Below, one piece after another: positions 53,648 to 62,408 of a stretch of DNA of 64,000 bases. Position numbers and translations under genes: made by a program. Each line of letters begins with the position of its first letter. Position 1 is the stretch's first letter. Location: positions 558,001 through 622,000 of the forward strand of contig NZ_BJTG01000001.1 of NCBI RefSeq assembly GCF_013340205.1. Reading direction: 5' to 3'. The stretch is from Anaeromyxobacter diazotrophicus (GTDB lineage: Bacteria; Myxococcota; Myxococcia; Myxococcales; Anaeromyxobacteraceae). The notes below the pieces were generated by a model. That model was not told the DNA's origin. It did no database searches and saw only the letters and a list, made by a program, of their open reading frames with translations.

Positions 53648-55045
53648 GTGCCCATCGACCTCTCGCTCAAGACCTGGCTCTCCGGCCTCGTCGACGCCGC
53701 CCTCGCCGGCTACGACCCGGCCGCCGCGCTGCTCCGGCTCCCGCCCGAGCTGCGCGGCTCCGATCCCGACGGCCCCAGCCTCGAAGGCCGCGCCCGCATG
53801 CTGCTCGTGCGCTCGCTGCGGCGGAAGCTGCTCGATCCCAGCCAGGGCCGGACCGAGCGCGAGCCCGGCGAGGCGGCGTGCGCGAGCGAGGAGGACGCCT
53901 TCCTCGGCCCCATCAGCTGCCACATCGGCCTGCTCCTCGACATCGCGCTCGTGCACGGCGTCCCCTTCGAGCCGGCGCGCCGCCGCGCCGAGCTCGCCAC
54001 GCTGTTCGCCGCGTTCGCCGGCGCGCCCGACCTGGCCCGCGCCGCCGACCCGGCGCGCCCCGGCGGCGGCAAACCCGCGGCCGTGACCAAGGCGTTCGCC
54101 CGCGCCGGCGCGGTGCTGGCCCAGCACGGCTACCCGGCCGGCGATCCCAAGGACGGCCTCCCGCTCCACGTCGGGGTGCTGTGCGTGCAGCGGCGGCACC
54201 TCGCCCGGCTGGCCATCGCCTACTACCCGCGCGGTCCGCTCGACCTGGGCCTGGCGCAGAAGCTGCTCGACCAGGCCCAGGACGACATCGCGCGGCTGGC
54301 CGAGGTGCTCGCGGCGCTGGCGGCGGCGCCCGCCCCGCTCGACGTCCGCCGGCGCCGCGTGGCCGCCGCCCAGATCGACCGGCTGGGCCTGCCGCGCGAG
54401 CTGGCGCGCGGCGCGCGCGCGGCGCTCCGCGCCTCGCGCGGCATGGGCGAGCTGGCCCGCGGCGCTCCGGTGCGGCTGCGCGCCTTCCTGCTCCAGCAGC
54501 TGCTCCTGTCCGAGCTGGCCCAGCCCGAGCCGTCGGCGGCGCGCGCCGAGGCGGTGAGCGCCTTCGCCGAGGAGGCGCGCATCCCGCCCGAGCAGGTGGC
54601 GGCGCTGCAGGCCGACGCGGCCGAGCTCTACGCCGCGCAGCAGCGCTGGCTGGAGGCGGCGCCGGGCGAGCCGGCCGAGTGGGAGACGCTGAGCGAGGAG
54701 TGGGAGGACGCCGCCGACCAGATGATGGAGAAGGTCGCGGCCATCGTCTCCGACAACCTCGAGGCGATCGTCACCGAGATCAAGCAGACCGGGGAGCTCG
54801 GGCAGCTGCTCGCCAAGGCGGCGGCGGGAAAGCCGCTGTCGGCCGAGGAGAAGACCAAGGTGAAGGCGCAGCTCATCGACCTCGCCAAGGCGGTCCCCGC
54901 GCTCGCCATCTTCGCGGCGCCGGGCGGCATGCTGCTCCTGCCGCTCCTGGCGAAGGTCCTCCCCTTCAACGTCCTGCCCTCGGCCTGGGAGGGCAAGGAC
55001 AAGAAGAAGGCGCTCCCCCCGGCCCGCAAGAAGACGGGCGGGTGA
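53648..55045 (+). CDS. LETM1-like domain protein
   Basis: A 465-residue, mainly helical protein. The C-terminus [39 protein letters not shown] is a close match to the hydrophobic pore/membrane motif of LETM1-like proteins, which in mitochondria take part in cation exchange and ribosome association; bacterial members are poorly known. The rest has amphipathic helices and an acidic segment ([30 protein letters not shown]). The N-terminal region resembles TerB-type helical domains only loosely. The start is GTG at 53648. It follows recA by 83 bases and a hairpin. Calling it an ion transporter would go beyond the evidence. Confidence 0.68.
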   Translation: MPIDLSLKTWLSGLVDAALAGYDPAAALLRLPPELRGSDPDGPSLEGRARMLLVRSLRRKLLDPSQGRTEREPGEAACASEEDAFLGPISCHIGLLLDIALVHGVPFEPARRRAELATLFAAFAGAPDLARAADPARPGGGKPAAVTKAFARAGAVLAQHGYPAGDPKDGLPLHVGVLCVQRRHLARLAIAYYPRGPLDLGLAQKLLDQAQDDIARLAEVLAALAAAPAPLDVRRRRVAAAQIDRLGLPRELARGARAALRASRGMGELARGAPVRLRAFLLQQLLLSELAQPEPSAARAEAVSAFAEEARIPPEQVAALQADAAELYAAQQRWLEAAPGEPAEWETLSEEWEDAADQMMEKVAAIVSDNLEAIVTEIKQTGELGQLLAKAAAGKPLSAEEKTKVKAQLIDLAKAVPALAIFAAPGGMLLLPLLAKVLPFNVLPSAWEGKDKKKALPPARKKTGG

Positions 55046-55083
55046 GCCGGGGCGGCGGGGCCCGCGGGCGAGCCGGGAGGGCG

Positions 55084-55710
55084 CTAGCCCGCGGCGCGGG
55101 TGGGCTTCTTCGCGGCGCCGGCGAGCGGCAGCGGGAGCGGCGTCGCCAGGGTCTCCTCGACCGCCGAGGTGCGCTCGCGCAGCTCGGCCTCCAGCGCGGC
55201 GACCGCCGGCAGGAGCTCCGGCGCCCGCGCCGCGGCGGCGCGCATGCGCTCGATGGCGTCGGTGAGGCGCGCCAGCTGGACCCGCTCGCGGTCCTTCATC
55301 GCCTCGATGGTCTCCAGGAACTGAGCGTGGAAGCGCTGCAGCTCGTCGTGCTTGCGCAGCGACCGGCGCGAGGGGTAGCGCCCCTGCGAGAGCAGCGACA
55401 GGAAGTTGCCCATGACGTAGACCGGCCCGGCCACCCGGTACGTCATGAGGAAGCCGATGAGCCCGAGCGCCGCCGCCGAGAGCAGCGCGATGGCGCCGAG
55501 CACCCAGAGCAGCTGGTGGCTGGCGTGATCGACGAGCGCGCGCTGCGCGCCGTCCCGCACGAGCAGCTCGATCGCCTGCTCGTGCGCCTGGTAGGCCCAC
55601 AGGCCGAACAGTGCGGCCAGGGCGAGGCCCCAGCCCATGAGCAGCAGGATGTACTTGAGCTGGAAGGACCGATCGACGAGATAGGTGCGGCGGTGGCGCT
55701 GCGTCGGCAT
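55084..55710 (-). CDS. two-pass membrane protein with HAMP-like region
   Basis: A 208-residue protein starting MPTQRHRRTYLVDRSFQLKYI. It has two transmembrane segments (about 20-42 and 68-92) around a short periplasmic loop, then VAGPVYVMGNFLSLLSQGRYPSRRSLRKHDELQRFHAQFLETIEAM, which reads as a HAMP-like linker and coiled coil, then an Ala-rich tail. Proteins with this RRxYLVDRxFQLKY opening are common in deltaproteobacteria and are usually annotated as HAMP-domain or methyl-accepting-type signal proteins; no output domain is present. Its ATG is 29 bases from the divergent fmt start. Confidence 0.68.
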   Translation of the reverse strand: MPTQRHRRTYLVDRSFQLKYILLLMGWGLALAALFGLWAYQAHEQAIELLVRDGAQRALVDHASHQLLWVLGAIALLSAAALGLIGFLMTYRVAGPVYVMGNFLSLLSQGRYPSRRSLRKHDELQRFHAQFLETIEAMKDRERVQLARLTDAIERMRAAAARAPELLPAVAALEAELRERTSAVEETLATPLPLPLAGAAKKPTRAAG

Positions 55711-55739
55711 GTCACCCCTCCAGGAAGGTGGATTGTAGC

Positions 55740-56672
55740 GTGAAGATCGCGTTCCTCGGCACGCCGGAGTTCGCCGTGGCGCCGCTCGACGGCGTCGCGC
55801 GGGCCGGCCACGAGGTGGTGTGCGTCGTCGCCCAGCCGGATCGCCCGGCCGGCCGTGGGCAGGAGCTGCGCGAGCCCGCCACCAAGGTGTGGGCGCGCGC
55901 CCACGGAATCCCCGTGCTGCAGCCGGAGAAGGTGCGCGACGGGCGGCTCGCGCGCGAGCTCGCCGCGCTCCGGCCGGACGTGCTGGTGGTGGTGGCCTAC
56001 GGTCGCATCCTGGGGGAGGACCTCCTCACCCTGGCGCCGCTCGGCGCGGTGAACGTACACGCCTCGCTCCTGCCGCGCTGGCGCGGCGCCGCCCCCATCC
56101 AGTGGGCGCTGGCGGAGGGCGACCGCGAGACAGGCGTCACCGTCATGCGGATGGACGTCGGGCTCGACACCGGGGACATCCTCCTGCAGCGCGCGCTCAC
56201 GGTCGCCCCCGGCGAGACCTCCGCGGCGCTGCACGACCGGCTCTCCGCCCTCGGGGCGGCGGCGCTGGTCGAGGCGCTGCCGCTCCTGGCCGAGGGGCGC
56301 CTCGTGCCGGTGCGCCAGGACGGCGCGCGCGCCACGCACGCCCGCATCCTCGAGAAGGAGGACGGCCGGCTCGACTTCGCGCTGCCCGCCGCGCGCCTCG
56401 CGCAGCGCGTGCGCGCCTTCACGCCGTGGCCGGGCGCGTTCACCTCGCTCGGCGGGAAGCTGCTCAAGGTGCACGCCGCCCGACCCCTGCCCGAGGGCGC
56501 CGGGCTCGCCCCGGGCGAGGCGCGGGCCGCCGCCGGCGGGATCGCGGTCGGCTGCGGCGAGGGCAGCGCGCTCCTCCTCGAGGAGGTGCAGCTCGAAGGC
56601 AAGCGGCGCGCCGCCGCCGCCGAGTTCGTGAAGGGCCAGCCGCTCGCCGCCGGCACGGTGCTCGGCCGATGA
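55740..56672 (+). CDS. fmt: methionyl-tRNA formyltransferase
   Basis: Fmt formylates initiator Met-tRNA with 10-formyl-THF. The 310-residue protein has KIAFLGTPEFAVAPLDGV at the start, VVVAYGRIL, the catalytic region NVHASLLPRWRGAAPIQWAL (Asn/His/Asp triad, with HxSLLPxxRG), TGVTVMRMDVGLDTGDIL, and a C-terminal OB-like domain. I start at the GTG at 55740, which gives the KIAFLGTPEFA opening; an in-frame GTG four codons earlier has its purine stretch too close. rsmB starts inside its TGA stop, the frequent fmt-rsmB pairing. Confidence 0.96.
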   Translation: MKIAFLGTPEFAVAPLDGVARAGHEVVCVVAQPDRPAGRGQELREPATKVWARAHGIPVLQPEKVRDGRLARELAALRPDVLVVVAYGRILGEDLLTLAPLGAVNVHASLLPRWRGAAPIQWALAEGDRETGVTVMRMDVGLDTGDILLQRALTVAPGETSAALHDRLSALGAAALVEALPLLAEGRLVPVRQDGARATHARILEKEDGRLDFALPAARLAQRVRAFTPWPGAFTSLGGKLLKVHAARPLPEGAGLAPGEARAAAGGIAVGCGEGSALLLEEVQLEGKRRAAAAEFVKGQPLAAGTVLGR

Positions 56673-57997
56673 CGGGGCGCGAGCTCGCGTTCCAGGTGCT
56701 CCGGCGGGTCGAGGAGGGCGGCGCCTTCGCCTCGCGCGCCCTCGACGCCGCGCTGGCGCAGGCCGGGGCGCTCGACCCGCGCGAGGCGGGGCTCGCCACC
56801 GAGCTCGTCTACGGCACGCTCCGGCGCGCGCTCTCGCTCGACGCCGCCCTGGCCCGCCACGCCTCCCGCCCGCTCGCCGAGGTCGATCCGGCGGCGCGCG
56901 TGGCGCTCCGGCTCGGCGCCTACCAGCTCCTCCACCTCGGCACGCCGCCGCACGCGGCGGTGAGCGAGGCGGTCTCGCTGGCGCGCTCGGCCGAGCACGG
57001 CCGCGCCGCGGGGTTCGTGAACGCGGTGCTGCGGGCGCTGGCGCGCGACCCGCGCCCGGCCCCGGCGCCGGCGCTCGCCGAGGACCCGGCCGGCCACGTC
57101 GCCCTCGCCGAGGCCCTGCCGCGCTGGCTGGCCGAGGAGTGGGTGGCCTGGCTCGGGCCGGAGGAGGCGCTCCTGCTCGCCCGCGCCATGAACCAGCCGG
57201 CGCCCCTCACCCTGCGCGCGCAGGACCGGGCCGCCCTGGCGACCCGGCTCGCGGCGGCGCGCCTCGACGTCCGGCCGGCCCTCCACGCGCCGGAGGGGCT
57301 GGTGGTGACGGGCGCGTCGGTCTCGGCGGTCGCGCGCGCCGCCGCCGGCGCGCCGTTCCAGGTGCAGGACGAGGCCGCGCAGCTCGTCTCGCTGCTCGCC
57401 GCCGGCGAGCTCCGCGGGCGGGACGCCCGGGTGCTCGACGCCTGCGCCGCGCCGGGCGGCAAGACCTTCCACCTCGCCGAGCTGCTCGGCCCCGGCGGCG
57501 AGGTGGTCGCCCTCGAGGTCCACCCGCGCAAGGCGGAGGAGCTGCGCAAGGAGGCGGAGCGGCGGGGCCTCGGCGGCCGGGTGCGGGTGGTCTGCGCCGA
57601 CGCGTCGAAGCCCGTGCCCGGCCTCGCCGCCGGGAGCTTCGACGCGGTGCTGGTGGACGCGCCGTGCACCGGCACCGGCACGCTGCGCCGCCACCCCGAG
57701 CTGAAGCTCCGCCGCGCCGCCGGCGACCCGGCGCGCATGGCCGGCCCGCAGCGCGCGCTGCTCGCCGCCTGCGCCGGCTACGCCCGCGCCGGCGCGCCCG
57801 TGACCTACTCGGTGTGCGCGCTCTCCCGCGCCGAGGGGCCGGAGATCGCCGCCTGGGCCGCCGGGCAGGGGCTCCGGCGCGCGCCGCCGCCCCCGGGGTT
57901 TCCGTCCGCCGTGCTGGACGCGGCGGGCGACCTCCTCACCCTGCCGCACCGGCACGGGTGCGACGGGTTCTACGGGGTGAGGTTCACGGCGGGGTGA
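56669..57997 (+). CDS. rsmB: 16S rRNA (cytosine-967-C5)-methyltransferase
   Basis: RsmB (Sun/Fmu) methylates C967 of 16S rRNA with SAM. The 442-residue protein has a NusB-like RNA-binding domain (1-140: ATELVYGTLRRALSLDAAL, AYQLLHLGTPPHAAVSEAV, GFVNAVLRAL). The catalytic domain then has the SAM motif VLDACAAPGGKTFHLAELL, Cys333 in DAPCTGTGTLRRHPE and Cys383 in YSVCALSRAEG, the two cysteines of the m5C enzymes. Its start overlaps the fmt stop by four bases, ATGA at 56669-56672. A hexanucleotide array begins at its own stop codon. Confidence 0.95.
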   Translation: MTGRELAFQVLRRVEEGGAFASRALDAALAQAGALDPREAGLATELVYGTLRRALSLDAALARHASRPLAEVDPAARVALRLGAYQLLHLGTPPHAAVSEAVSLARSAEHGRAAGFVNAVLRALARDPRPAPAPALAEDPAGHVALAEALPRWLAEEWVAWLGPEEALLLARAMNQPAPLTLRAQDRAALATRLAAARLDVRPALHAPEGLVVTGASVSAVARAAAGAPFQVQDEAAQLVSLLAAGELRGRDARVLDACAAPGGKTFHLAELLGPGGEVVALEVHPRKAEELRKEAERRGLGGRVRVVCADASKPVPGLAAGSFDAVLVDAPCTGTGTLRRHPELKLRRAAGDPARMAGPQRALLAACAGYARAGAPVTYSVCALSRAEGPEIAAWAAGQGLRRAPPPPGFPSAVLDAAGDLLTLPHRHGCDGFYGVRFTAG

Positions 57998-58067
57998 CCT
58001 CGACCTCGACCTCGACCGCGAGCGCGACCGCGAGCGCGAGCGCGACCGCGAGCGCGACCGCGACCGC
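57996..58067. repeat. hexanucleotide tandem repeat (GACCTC/GACCGC/GAGCGC)n
   Basis: Twelve hexamers, first GACCTC and then alternating GACCGC and GAGCGC, start with the last two bases of the rsmB stop codon and end 22 bases before the rpe start. The earlier array at 11668-11742 has the same unit length, a similar copy number and the same position behind a stop codon. Confidence 0.85.
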
Positions 58068-58089
58068 CCTTCCCGGTTAAGCTCCACCC

Positions 58090-58761
58090 ATGCCGCTGCC
58101 CATCCGCATCGCGCCCTCCATCCTCTCCGCCGACTTCGGCCGCCTGGCCGAGGAGGTGCGCGCGGCGGAGGCCGCCGGCGCGGACTGGATCCACGTCGAC
58201 GTCATGGACGGCCGGTTCGTGCCGAACATCACCATCGGGCCGCTGGTGGTGGAGGCGGTCCGGCGCGTGACGAAGCTGCCCATCGACGCGCACCTCATGA
58301 TCGTGGAGCCGGAGCGGTACGTGGAGGCGTTCGCCAAGGCGGGCGCCGACCTGGTGTCGGTCCACGCCGAGGTCTCGCCGCACCTGCACCGGACCCTGCA
58401 GGCCATCCGCGCCGCGGGCGCGCGCCCGGCGGTGGCCCTCAACCCGTCCACCCCGCTCTCGGCCGTCGAGTGGGTGCTCTCCGACTGCGAGATGGTGCTG
58501 CTCATGACGGTGAACCCGGGCTTCGGCGGCCAGCGCTACATCGCGGCCTGCACCGACAAGGTGCGGCAGCTGCGGGCGCTCGCGGACGCGCGCGGCCTGG
58601 CGCTCGAGATCGAGGTGGACGGCGGCATCAAGGCCGACACCATCGGCGAGGTGGCCGCGGCCGGCGCCAACGCCTTCGTGGCCGGGACGGCGGTCTTCGG
58701 GGCGAAGGACTACGCCGGCGCGATCCGCGCTCTGCGCGAGGGCGCGGCGCGCGCGCGCTGA
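58090..58761 (+). CDS. rpe: ribulose-phosphate 3-epimerase
   Basis: This enzyme interconverts ribulose-5-phosphate and xylulose-5-phosphate in the pentose phosphate pathway. The 223-residue TIM barrel has RIAPSILSADFGRLAEEV, the metal-site motifs DWIHVDVMDGRFVPN and PIDAHLMIVEPERY, the VNPGFGGQRYI loop, and the EVDGGIKADT motif with the catalytic aspartate. The metal-binding histidines and aspartates are all in place. The ATG at 58090 is preceded by the hexanucleotide array, and only the short TTCCCGG stretch is available as ribosome site, so its initiation region is unusual. Confidence 0.96.
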   Translation: MPLPIRIAPSILSADFGRLAEEVRAAEAAGADWIHVDVMDGRFVPNITIGPLVVEAVRRVTKLPIDAHLMIVEPERYVEAFAKAGADLVSVHAEVSPHLHRTLQAIRAAGARPAVALNPSTPLSAVEWVLSDCEMVLLMTVNPGFGGQRYIAACTDKVRQLRALADARGLALEIEVDGGIKADTIGEVAAAGANAFVAGTAVFGAKDYAGAIRALREGAARAR

Positions 58762-58767
58762 CCGCGC

Positions 58768-59187
58768 CTAGCGCGCCAGCTCGATCGCGACCCGCGCCAG
58801 GCCGCGCTCCAGCATCCCGAGAGCGCGCGCCGCCGCATAGGACAGGTCGACGATCCGGCCCTCCGCGAAGGGACCGCGGTCGGTCACCCGCACCACCACG
58901 CTGCGGCCGCTCTCGAGGTCGGTGACCCGCAGCAGGGTCCCGAACGGATAGCGGCGGTGGGCACAGGTCAGGGCGTGGCGGTCGTAGCGCTCCCCGCTCG
59001 CGGTGAGGCGGCCGTGCAGCCCGCGCGCGTAGTAGCTGGCGAGGCCGGTCTCGCCGCGCGGTGCCTCGGGGCGCGCCGGCTTCGGCGAGGGCGGCGGCTC
59101 CTCCGCCGACGGCCGCGGCCCCGCGTGCGAGCACGCCGCGGCGGCGAGCGCCGCCGCCAGCGCCAGGAGCCGCGCCGGCCGCGTCAT
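58768..59187 (-). CDS. rlpA: RlpA-type septal ring lytic lipoprotein
   Basis: A 139-residue lipoprotein (lipobox AAAAC, Cys near residue 19) with a double-psi beta-barrel: GLASYYARGLHGRLTASGERYDRHALTCAHRRYPFGTLLRVT, then VVVRVTDRGPFAEGRIVDLSYAAARALGM. The conserved histidine and aspartates match RlpA, a lytic transglycosylase acting on denuded peptidoglycan at the septum. The C-terminal SPOR domain present in many RlpA is absent, so it is a short form. Its ATG overlaps the stop of the UDG-family gene by four bases, making it the last gene of a three-gene unit. Confidence 0.9.
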   Translation of the reverse strand: MTRPARLLALAAALAAAACSHAGPRPSAEEPPPSPKPARPEAPRGETGLASYYARGLHGRLTASGERYDRHALTCAHRRYPFGTLLRVTDLESGRSVVVRVTDRGPFAEGRIVDLSYAAARALGMLERGLARVAIELAR

Positions 59188-59828
59188 CCGCCCGCCGCCC
59201 TCCGCCGCGGAAAGGCGCGGCGGATCTCGGGGTGGCGCGCCAGCTGCCGGAGCGCGCGCGCCAGCAGGGTCTTGCCCGGCTCCAGCTTGAACCAGGTCGA
59301 GGCGCCGCTCGGGTGCGGGAGGCAGATCACGTCGAGCTCCTGGCCGTGGAACTGTGCACGGATCGTGCGGCCGACCACCTCCGCCAGGGGGCCGGTCTCG
59401 CCCAGCACCTCGGCGATGGCGAGCCGCCCCACCGCGATCACCAGCCCCGGGCGGAGGGCGGCGATCTCGCGCTCGATGAAGGGGCGCGAGGCCAGGATCT
59501 CCTCCGGGGACGGCACCCGGTCCCCGCCGGAGCGGGTCTTCCCGGGAAAGCAGCGCACCACCGCCGCGATGTAGATCCGCGCCCGCGCCTCCTCCTCGGT
59601 CGCGCCGAAAGCGCGCTCGAACCAGGCGAAGAGCGTCTTCCCGGCGGTCCACGCGAACGGCCGCCCGAAGCGCGCCTCGTGCGGCCCGGGCGCCTGACCG
59701 AGGAGGAAGATGCGGCTCGCCACGGCGGGCCCGTGCACCGGTGGGCCGCAGAACCCGGGGAGTCGCAGCGCCCGGATGTCCTCGTGGACGCGCCGGAGGT
59801 CCGCGACGACCTGCGCCTCGCTCTTCAC
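59184..59828 (-). CDS. uracil-DNA glycosylase superfamily protein
   Basis: A 214-residue protein with the motif I region LLGQAPGPHEARFGRPF and the family-4/5-type motif II HPSGAS, plus a middle motif FPGKTRSGGDRVPSPEEI. This places it in the uracil-DNA glycosylase superfamily, which removes uracil or related bases from DNA. The N-terminal CxxC of iron-sulfur family 4 enzymes is missing: only single cysteines (GFCGP, RCFPG, VICLP) are seen. The subfamily and specificity therefore remain open. The start is GTG at 59828, within GTGA overlapping the previous gene's stop. Confidence 0.85.
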   Translation of the reverse strand: MKSEAQVVADLRRVHEDIRALRLPGFCGPPVHGPAVASRIFLLGQAPGPHEARFGRPFAWTAGKTLFAWFERAFGATEEEARARIYIAAVVRCFPGKTRSGGDRVPSPEEILASRPFIEREIAALRPGLVIAVGRLAIAEVLGETGPLAEVVGRTIRAQFHGQELDVICLPHPSGASTWFKLEPGKTLLARALRQLARHPEIRRAFPRRRAAGG

Positions 59829-60766
59829 ACGTCCCGCCACGGCTCCTCGCGGACGGAGTAGATCCAGCCCTCGCTGCGCGGGACGTTGGAGGGCACGCCC
59901 TGGAACCCGTCCTCCTGCGCCGCGGCCGCGCCGGCGGCCGAGAGCACCGCGTCGAGGACGAGGCCCTTCTCGTCCTCCACCACCTTGGCCGCCAGCTCCA
60001 TCTCGAACTCGAGCCCGGCCGAGGTCCGCAAGGTCCGCAGGAGCGCCGCCCGCGCGCCCGACCGGTTGACGCCGTCGCGCGCGTCGTCGCGGTAGGCGCA
60101 GGTGCCGCTCAGCACGCGCGACACGTGCTCCGGCCGCACCTCCACCAGCGACGGCCGCCCGGCCTTGGGCGGATCCCAGGGGAGGAAGGAGACCTCGGCC
60201 AGCCGGGCCAGCGTGACCAGCCCGAAGAAGGTCTGCCGGTAGAGGCGCAGGTGCGAGGGCGGGAAGAGCGCCGCCCGGTAGCAGTCGGCCAGCCTGAGCC
60301 GATCCTTCCCGAGCTGGCCCTTGAAGCTCTCGGCCGCCTCGGAGAAGTCGGCGCCCGAGGGGAGGAACCGCTCCTCCAGGCCGCGGCCGAGCGTGGCGGG
60401 GCCGCGCAGCGCCTGCCGCAAGAGCCCGAGCTGGCGCAGGTGGGTCTCGGACAGGCTGAACGGAGAGTCGAGGCCGACGGTGAGCTTCCCCTCGGCCCAG
60501 CGCGCCTCCTCGGCCAGCCACCCCGCGAACTGCTCGCGGACGTCGCGCCGGCCCGGCGCGTCCTGGAACGGCCGCCACACCTGCGTCAGCTTCGGCTTGC
60601 CGCGCGTGCACTCGATCTTGGCGGCGACGATCTGGTTCCCCGCGCCCTCGAGCCCGCTCCACGCGAGCCCGAGCACGATGCCGCGCTGCGGCAGCGTCAC
60701 CTTGGCCGCGGGGGCTCGCCCGTAGACCGCCGACGCGCTGCCCGTCCCGTCGCTCTCGCTCGCCAT
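59825..60766 (-). CDS. DUF429-like predicted RNase H-fold protein
   Basis: A 313-residue protein. IVLGLAWSGLEGAGNQIVAAKIE near the N-terminus, TVGLDSPFSLSETHL, DAVLSAAGAAAA and EGWIYSV near the end follow the pattern of DUF429-type proteins that have a ribonuclease H-like fold. The first acidic residue expected of an active site is replaced: GLAWSG stands where a GxDxS motif is usual. Activity is therefore uncertain. It is the first gene of an overlapping unit with the UDG-family protein and RlpA; linkage to the glycosylase might indicate a DNA-related role, which is inference. Confidence 0.6.
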   Translation of the reverse strand: MASESDGTGSASAVYGRAPAAKVTLPQRGIVLGLAWSGLEGAGNQIVAAKIECTRGKPKLTQVWRPFQDAPGRRDVREQFAGWLAEEARWAEGKLTVGLDSPFSLSETHLRQLGLLRQALRGPATLGRGLEERFLPSGADFSEAAESFKGQLGKDRLRLADCYRAALFPPSHLRLYRQTFFGLVTLARLAEVSFLPWDPPKAGRPSLVEVRPEHVSRVLSGTCAYRDDARDGVNRSGARAALLRTLRTSAGLEFEMELAAKVVEDEKGLVLDAVLSAAGAAAAQEDGFQGVPSNVPRSEGWIYSVREEPWRDV

Positions 60767-60990
60767 GCCCCGCCGCGCTCCCTCGAACCGCCGTGGAGGA
60801 TCAGGGAGGCGTTTTGGTGCGATCCTCGCGGGAAGTCAACGTCAGACGACGCGCCGGGCCGCGCCGCGGGTCGCGCGTGCCCCGCGCACCCGGGACCCGC
60901 CCCGACGATGCATCCCTGTCGGGTATGCGAGCGCCCGCCCGGATGACGCCACGCCCGGCACGACCCATGTTGTGTCACATGGCGGTCGCA

Positions 60991-61398
60991 ATGACATCGG
61001 GTGAAGTGCTCCTCGTCGAGGACGACCGGGCAATCCGCGATACCCTCCGCGAGCTGCTCGAGGACGAGGGCTATCGCGTCCAGTGGGCCGAGCACGGCCT
61101 CGACGCGCTGAAGCAGCTCCGCGCCGGCCTGCGCGCCGGGCAGCGGCCGCGGCTCATCCTGCTCGACCTCATGATGCCGGTGATGAACGGCTGGGAGTTC
61201 CGCGAGGCGCAACGCAGGGACCCGGCCCTGTCGCAGATCCCGGTCATCGTCCTCTCGGCCGACGACCCGCTGCGCGAGAAGGTCGTCGGGATGTCGGTGG
61301 CGGGCTGGTTCTCGAAGCCGTTCGCGATCTCGGCGCTGCTCGAGGCCATCCACCGCTGCGCCGGCGCCGCGCCCCCTCAGCGCGCCTTGGCGCGGTAG
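60991..61398 (+). CDS. single-domain response regulator
   Basis: A 135-residue receiver with no output domain. The acidic pocket is Asp11-Asp12, the phospho-acceptor Asp59 in LILLDLMMPVMNG, Ser89 in VLSAD, and Lys109 in SKPF. Single-domain receivers act in phosphorelays or on protein partners such as motors. I use the ATG at 60991; in-frame ATGs at 60979 and 60967 are possible, and none has a good ribosome site. Its last 22 bases overlap the 3' end of the convergent dctP gene. No kinase gene is adjacent. Confidence 0.85.
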   Translation: MTSGEVLLVEDDRAIRDTLRELLEDEGYRVQWAEHGLDALKQLRAGLRAGQRPRLILLDLMMPVMNGWEFREAQRRDPALSQIPVIVLSADDPLREKVVGMSVAGWFSKPFAISALLEAIHRCAGAAPPQRALAR

Positions 61399-62363
61399 GC
61401 GTCGCGCGCCTTCACCACCTCGTCGAAGAACGGCGCCGGGACGACCTTGCCGCGCACGACCGGCCACGCCTTCTCGGCGGCGGCGAGCCAGGGCTTCGGG
61501 TCCACCTGGACCACGTCCAGCCCCTGCTTCTTCATGGCCACGATGGCGTCGTCGTTGAGCTTCTTCACGTCCGCGTCGACGCGCGCCCCGATCTCCTGGG
61601 CGATGGCGAGCAGCTTCGGGCGCAGGTCGGCCGGGATCTTGTTCCAGGCGTCCTTCTTCACCAGCGTCGCGCCGATGAGGTAGCCCCAGCGCACGTCCAC
61701 CATGTGGCTCGCGCGCTCGAACAGGCGCGCGGTGAGGAAGTAGAGCGGCACGTTGGCGACGCAGTTGATCATCCCGGTCTGCAGCGACGGCACGACGTCG
61801 GTGGACGACAGCACCACCGGGCGGAAGCCGGCCGCCTTCCACGCCTCGACGCTGGCGGGGTCCCCGTCCCAGGCGAACATCTTGGCGTCGCTCATCTCGG
61901 CCGGCGTCCGGTACGGCTTGGTGCAGAAGATCCGGATGAAGCCGATCTGGGACCAGTGCAGGGCCACGTACCCGCGCTGATCGAGCATGGCGTCGAGCTG
62001 CGGCGCGACCTTGGGGAAGACGGCGTTGAACTCGGCCTCGCTCTGGATCATCCCCGGCGCCGAGAGCGCCTGCGGCTCCTTCACGATGTCGTGCATGCCG
62101 ACGTTGGTGATGGCGGCGGCCTGGAGCTGGCCCACCGCCATCTTGCGCACCATGTCGCCCTCGCTGCCCTGGGTCCCGCCGGCGTAGATGCGCAGCTTCA
62201 CGCGCCCGCCGGACGCCTGGGCCCAGCGCTCCCCCATCTCCTTGAGCAGGTTGTGCCAGGTGGAGCCGTTGGGGGCGAGCGTGCCGAGCTTCACCACCAC
62301 CTCCTGGGCGGAGGCGGTGGAGGCGAGCGCGGCGAGCGCCACGGCGAGGAGGAGCTTACGCAT
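61377..62363 (-). CDS. TRAP transporter substrate-binding protein (DctP family)
   Basis: A 328-residue periplasmic protein: signal peptide ending near ASTASAQ, then VVKLGTLAPNGSTWHNLLKEMGERWAQASGGRVKLRIYAGGTQGSEGDMVRKM, the DctP opening. Later come GFIRIFCTKP, STDVVPSLQTGMINCVANVP (the usual VxxALQTGxVDG region) and the long helix near the C-terminus. TRAP systems use an ion gradient to take up carboxylates or related solutes. The TatT gene precedes it by 45 bases, and the permease gene diverges. Its 3' end overlaps the response-regulator gene by 22 bases. Confidence 0.93.
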   Translation of the reverse strand: MRKLLLAVALAALASTASAQEVVVKLGTLAPNGSTWHNLLKEMGERWAQASGGRVKLRIYAGGTQGSEGDMVRKMAVGQLQAAAITNVGMHDIVKEPQALSAPGMIQSEAEFNAVFPKVAPQLDAMLDQRGYVALHWSQIGFIRIFCTKPYRTPAEMSDAKMFAWDGDPASVEAWKAAGFRPVVLSSTDVVPSLQTGMINCVANVPLYFLTARLFERASHMVDVRWGYLIGATLVKKDAWNKIPADLRPKLLAIAQEIGARVDADVKKLNDDAIVAMKKQGLDVVQVDPKPWLAAAEKAWPVVRGKVVPAPFFDEVVKARDAYRAKAR

Positions 62364-62408
62364 GGTTTCTCCTGGCGGGGGACGAGCCCCCGCCCTACGT
62401 CGAGCGTT

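Noticed and set aside
57996-58067. CRISPR-like array
   Set aside because: The repeats are contiguous hexamers without spacers, and no cas genes are present.
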